Assembly (NCBI RefSeq): GCF_000620805.1
Contig: NZ_KK211187.1
Location: forward strand, 2,977,389-3,041,388
Direction of reading: 5' to 3'
DNA: 64,000 nucleotides
Source: Exiguobacterium undae DSM 14481
GTDB taxonomy: Bacteria; Bacillota; Bacilli; Exiguobacteriales; Exiguobacteriaceae
The notes under the pieces are model-generated. The model made no database searches. It was not told where the DNA came from and saw nothing but the letters and a program-made list of their open reading frames with translations. Position 1 is the stretch's first letter; every line of letters begins with the position of its first letter. A program made the position numbers and the translations under genes. Shown here piece by piece: positions 62,917-64,000 of this stretch.

Positions 62917-63342
62917 TTACCATTTCAAGATCAGCACGCCGCCGATCATCATTAAAATGCCGATTACTTGCGGTAGCTGTAACCGCCGCTTGATCATTCC
63001 GAACCATCCGTTCCAATCAATCACCAGTGCCAAGCCGAGCTGGGCAATCAGGAATAAAGAGATTGTCAACGTCACACCCATCAAATGAACGGCTGTCATG
63101 TTACTGAATAAGACGGCAGCGGCCAATGCTCCTCCGGATAAATAAAGCAGCTTAACCTCTTTCATCTGCCGGAACGTCCGGTCACGCAGGATCAACGTGA
63201 TCAATAAGGCGACGACAAAACCGGTCATCTGGGTCAAGGTCGCTGCTTGCCACGTCCCGATGCTGTTGCTGATTCGGGCATTGGCGACACTTTGAAGTGT
63301 CAGAAAAAAACCGCCGCTGATTGCAAAAAGAATGCCACGCAT
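62917..63342 (-). CDS. DMT-superfamily YdcZ-type (DUF606) transporter 1
   Basis: Five-helix half-size transporter of 141 residues, related to the gene at 61753: ILFAISGGFFLTLQSVANARI, ATLTQMTGFVVALLITLIL, YLSGGALAAAVLFSNMTAVHL, LTISLFLIAQLGLALVIDWNGWFGM and VIGILMMIGGVLILKW. It starts the operon with GAGGAGGG before ATG. The two transporter halves are different enough to be separate subunits. Confidence 0.85.
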   Translation of the reverse strand: MRGILFAISGGFFLTLQSVANARISNSIGTWQAATLTQMTGFVVALLITLILRDRTFRQMKEVKLLYLSGGALAAAVLFSNMTAVHLMGVTLTISLFLIAQLGLALVIDWNGWFGMIKRRLQLPQVIGILMMIGGVLILKW

Positions 63343-63404
63343 CGTTGTCCCTCCTCTTCTTGATTTTCATACTTCCATTTAAACGAAGCCTCCCTGAATG
63401 ATAA

Positions 63405-63418
63405 AGGACATTTGTCCT
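63405..63418. promoter_or_regulatory. Candidate operator upstream of the transporter operon
   Basis: AGGACA-TT-TGTCCT has perfect 6-bp arms about 63 bases before the first gene and just before a TATCAT -10-like hexamer on the minus strand. It may bind the Crp-like or the GntR-type protein encoded nearby. Confidence 0.4.
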
Positions 63419-63440
63419 GAAGAGAAGAATCCACTCTATA

Positions 63441-63479
63441 AAAAAAGGATAAACGACGTTTCCCGTCGTTTATCCTTTC
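63441..63479 (-). terminator. Terminator overlapping the GntR gene end
   Basis: On the minus strand AAAGGATAAACGACG pairs with CGTCGTTTATCCTTT around GGAAA, followed by a T-run; the TAA stop lies inside the 5' arm. Confidence 0.85.
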
Positions 63480-64000
63480 ATCCAGTTCAAACAAAATTCT
63501 AAATCCAGTTGTAAATGCGCCTTCATCAATCGTTCCGCTTCTTCCGGCTGATGTTGCAAAATGGCTTGATAAATATCATCGTGTTCTTCAATCAACAACG
63601 GTCTTTTATGAAGGACCACCGTTTTGCGGAACAAGTAGATGATTGACTGCATACGGTCGATGATGTCAATCATGACGGGGTTATTTGTCGCACCGACGAT
63701 AAGATCATGAAATTCTTTGTTCGCTGCCATTACCTCTTCGAGTTCACCGGTTCGTCCGATTTCGACACAACGTTTCAATTTTTGCAAATCCTCGTCCTTC
63801 ATGTATGTCGCGCAATGGCTCGCGGCAAATCCTTCAAGCAGCATCCGAACTTGAAAAAGATCACGTAAATCCATATCTGTTGGATTTACCACCCGTTTTT
63901 GTTTAATCAAACCTTCCTGCTCTAACTTTCGAATCGAGTCCCGAACCGGCGTCCGACTGATGCCCATTTCTTCCGCCAATCGTTCTTCCACTAATTTTGT
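63470..64000 (-). CDS. GntR-family regulator with FCD domain, partial
   Basis: FadR-subfamily regulator, N-terminus beyond the right edge. Visible from TKLVEERLAEEMGISRTPVRDSIRKLEQEGLIKQKR (winged helix) and continuing into the FCD ligand domain (DLRDLFQVRMLLEGFAASHCATYM, NKEFHDLIVGATNNPVMIDII, EEHDDIYQAILQHQPEEAERLMKAHL), which has metal-binding His and Asp candidates. About 25 N-terminal residues are missing. FCD regulators bind small acids; its target operon may be upstream, outside the window. Confidence 0.9.
   Translation of the reverse strand, partial: TKLVEERLAEEMGISRTPVRDSIRKLEQEGLIKQKRVVNPTDMDLRDLFQVRMLLEGFAASHCATYMKDEDLQKLKRCVEIGRTGELEEVMAANKEFHDLIVGATNNPVMIDIIDRMQSIIYLFRKTVVLHKRPLLIEEHDDIYQAILQHQPEEAERLMKAHLQLDLEFCLNWMKG

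Noticed and set aside
1-64000. Recent horizontal island or prophage
   Set aside because: No integrase, transposase, att-like repeats or tRNA junctions were recognised, and ribosome sites and codon style look similar throughout; only the glycan locus has an accessory character.

Overview
The window reads as chromosomal DNA of a low-to-mid GC Gram-positive bacterium of the Bacillales. Ribosome binding sites are strong and AGGAGG-like, TTG and GTG starts are common, lipoboxes are present, and there is a ribitol-type wall teichoic acid (tarIJ) cluster, a Bacillus-type sigma-D promoter, a Bacillus-type Fur box and a lysine (L-box) riboswitch. The gene set and moderate GC would fit Exiguobacterium; that genus call is inference, since no rRNA or other marker gene is present. 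No phage, transposase, CRISPR array, tRNA or rRNA was recognised. Gene density is high and intrinsic terminators are easy to see.

Regions. 0-4.7 kb: a truncated thermonuclease lipoprotein, an SDR-DCC pair, a Gfo/Idh/MocA oxidoreductase and glpD. 4.7-12.9 kb: transport and repair on the minus strand (YfnA-like permease, DUF2252 protein, MsrAB fusion, sodium symporter, LysP under a lysine riboswitch). 12.9-19.3 kb: a MarR regulator, a membrane diguanylate cyclase, a TetR-controlled HlyD/DHA2 efflux pair, and a nitroreductase with a Fur box inside its promoter. 19.5-25.7 kb: divergent wall teichoic acid genes (tarI, tarJ and a polymerase-like enzyme on minus; a longer TarL-like enzyme and an acyltransferase on plus). 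25.8-33.1 kb: an MFS pump, then a complete tryptophan-to-anthranilate operon (kynU, permease, kynA, kynB) facing a TetR gene across a perfect operator-like palindrome. 33-41.7 kb: a hydrolase, cydDC divergent from an Rrf2 regulator, a zinc metallopeptidase, and a chemoreceptor-like protein with a sigma-D promoter.

41.8-53.7 kb is the most unusual part: an envelope-glycan locus on alternating strands. It holds a 1486-residue GT-C-like membrane protein with a long extracytoplasmic part, a family-2 glycosyltransferase with a receiver-like N-terminal region, a flippase-GT4-GT2 operon, a stand-alone receiver protein whose phosphoacceptor Asp is Glu, and manC and manA for GDP-mannose supply. The inferred picture is a mannose-containing surface polymer with control by non-phosphorylatable receiver-like domains.

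53.8-64 kb: a peroxiredoxin-like protein and DUF697 GTPase, two tandem paralogous lipoproteins, an ECF sigma/DUF4179 anti-sigma pair with a candidate autoregulatory promoter, and a long minus-strand operon (two YdcZ-type transporters around a Crp/Fnr regulator, then HAD phosphatase, Gfo/Idh oxidoreductase, acetyltransferase), ending with a truncated GntR/FCD regulator.
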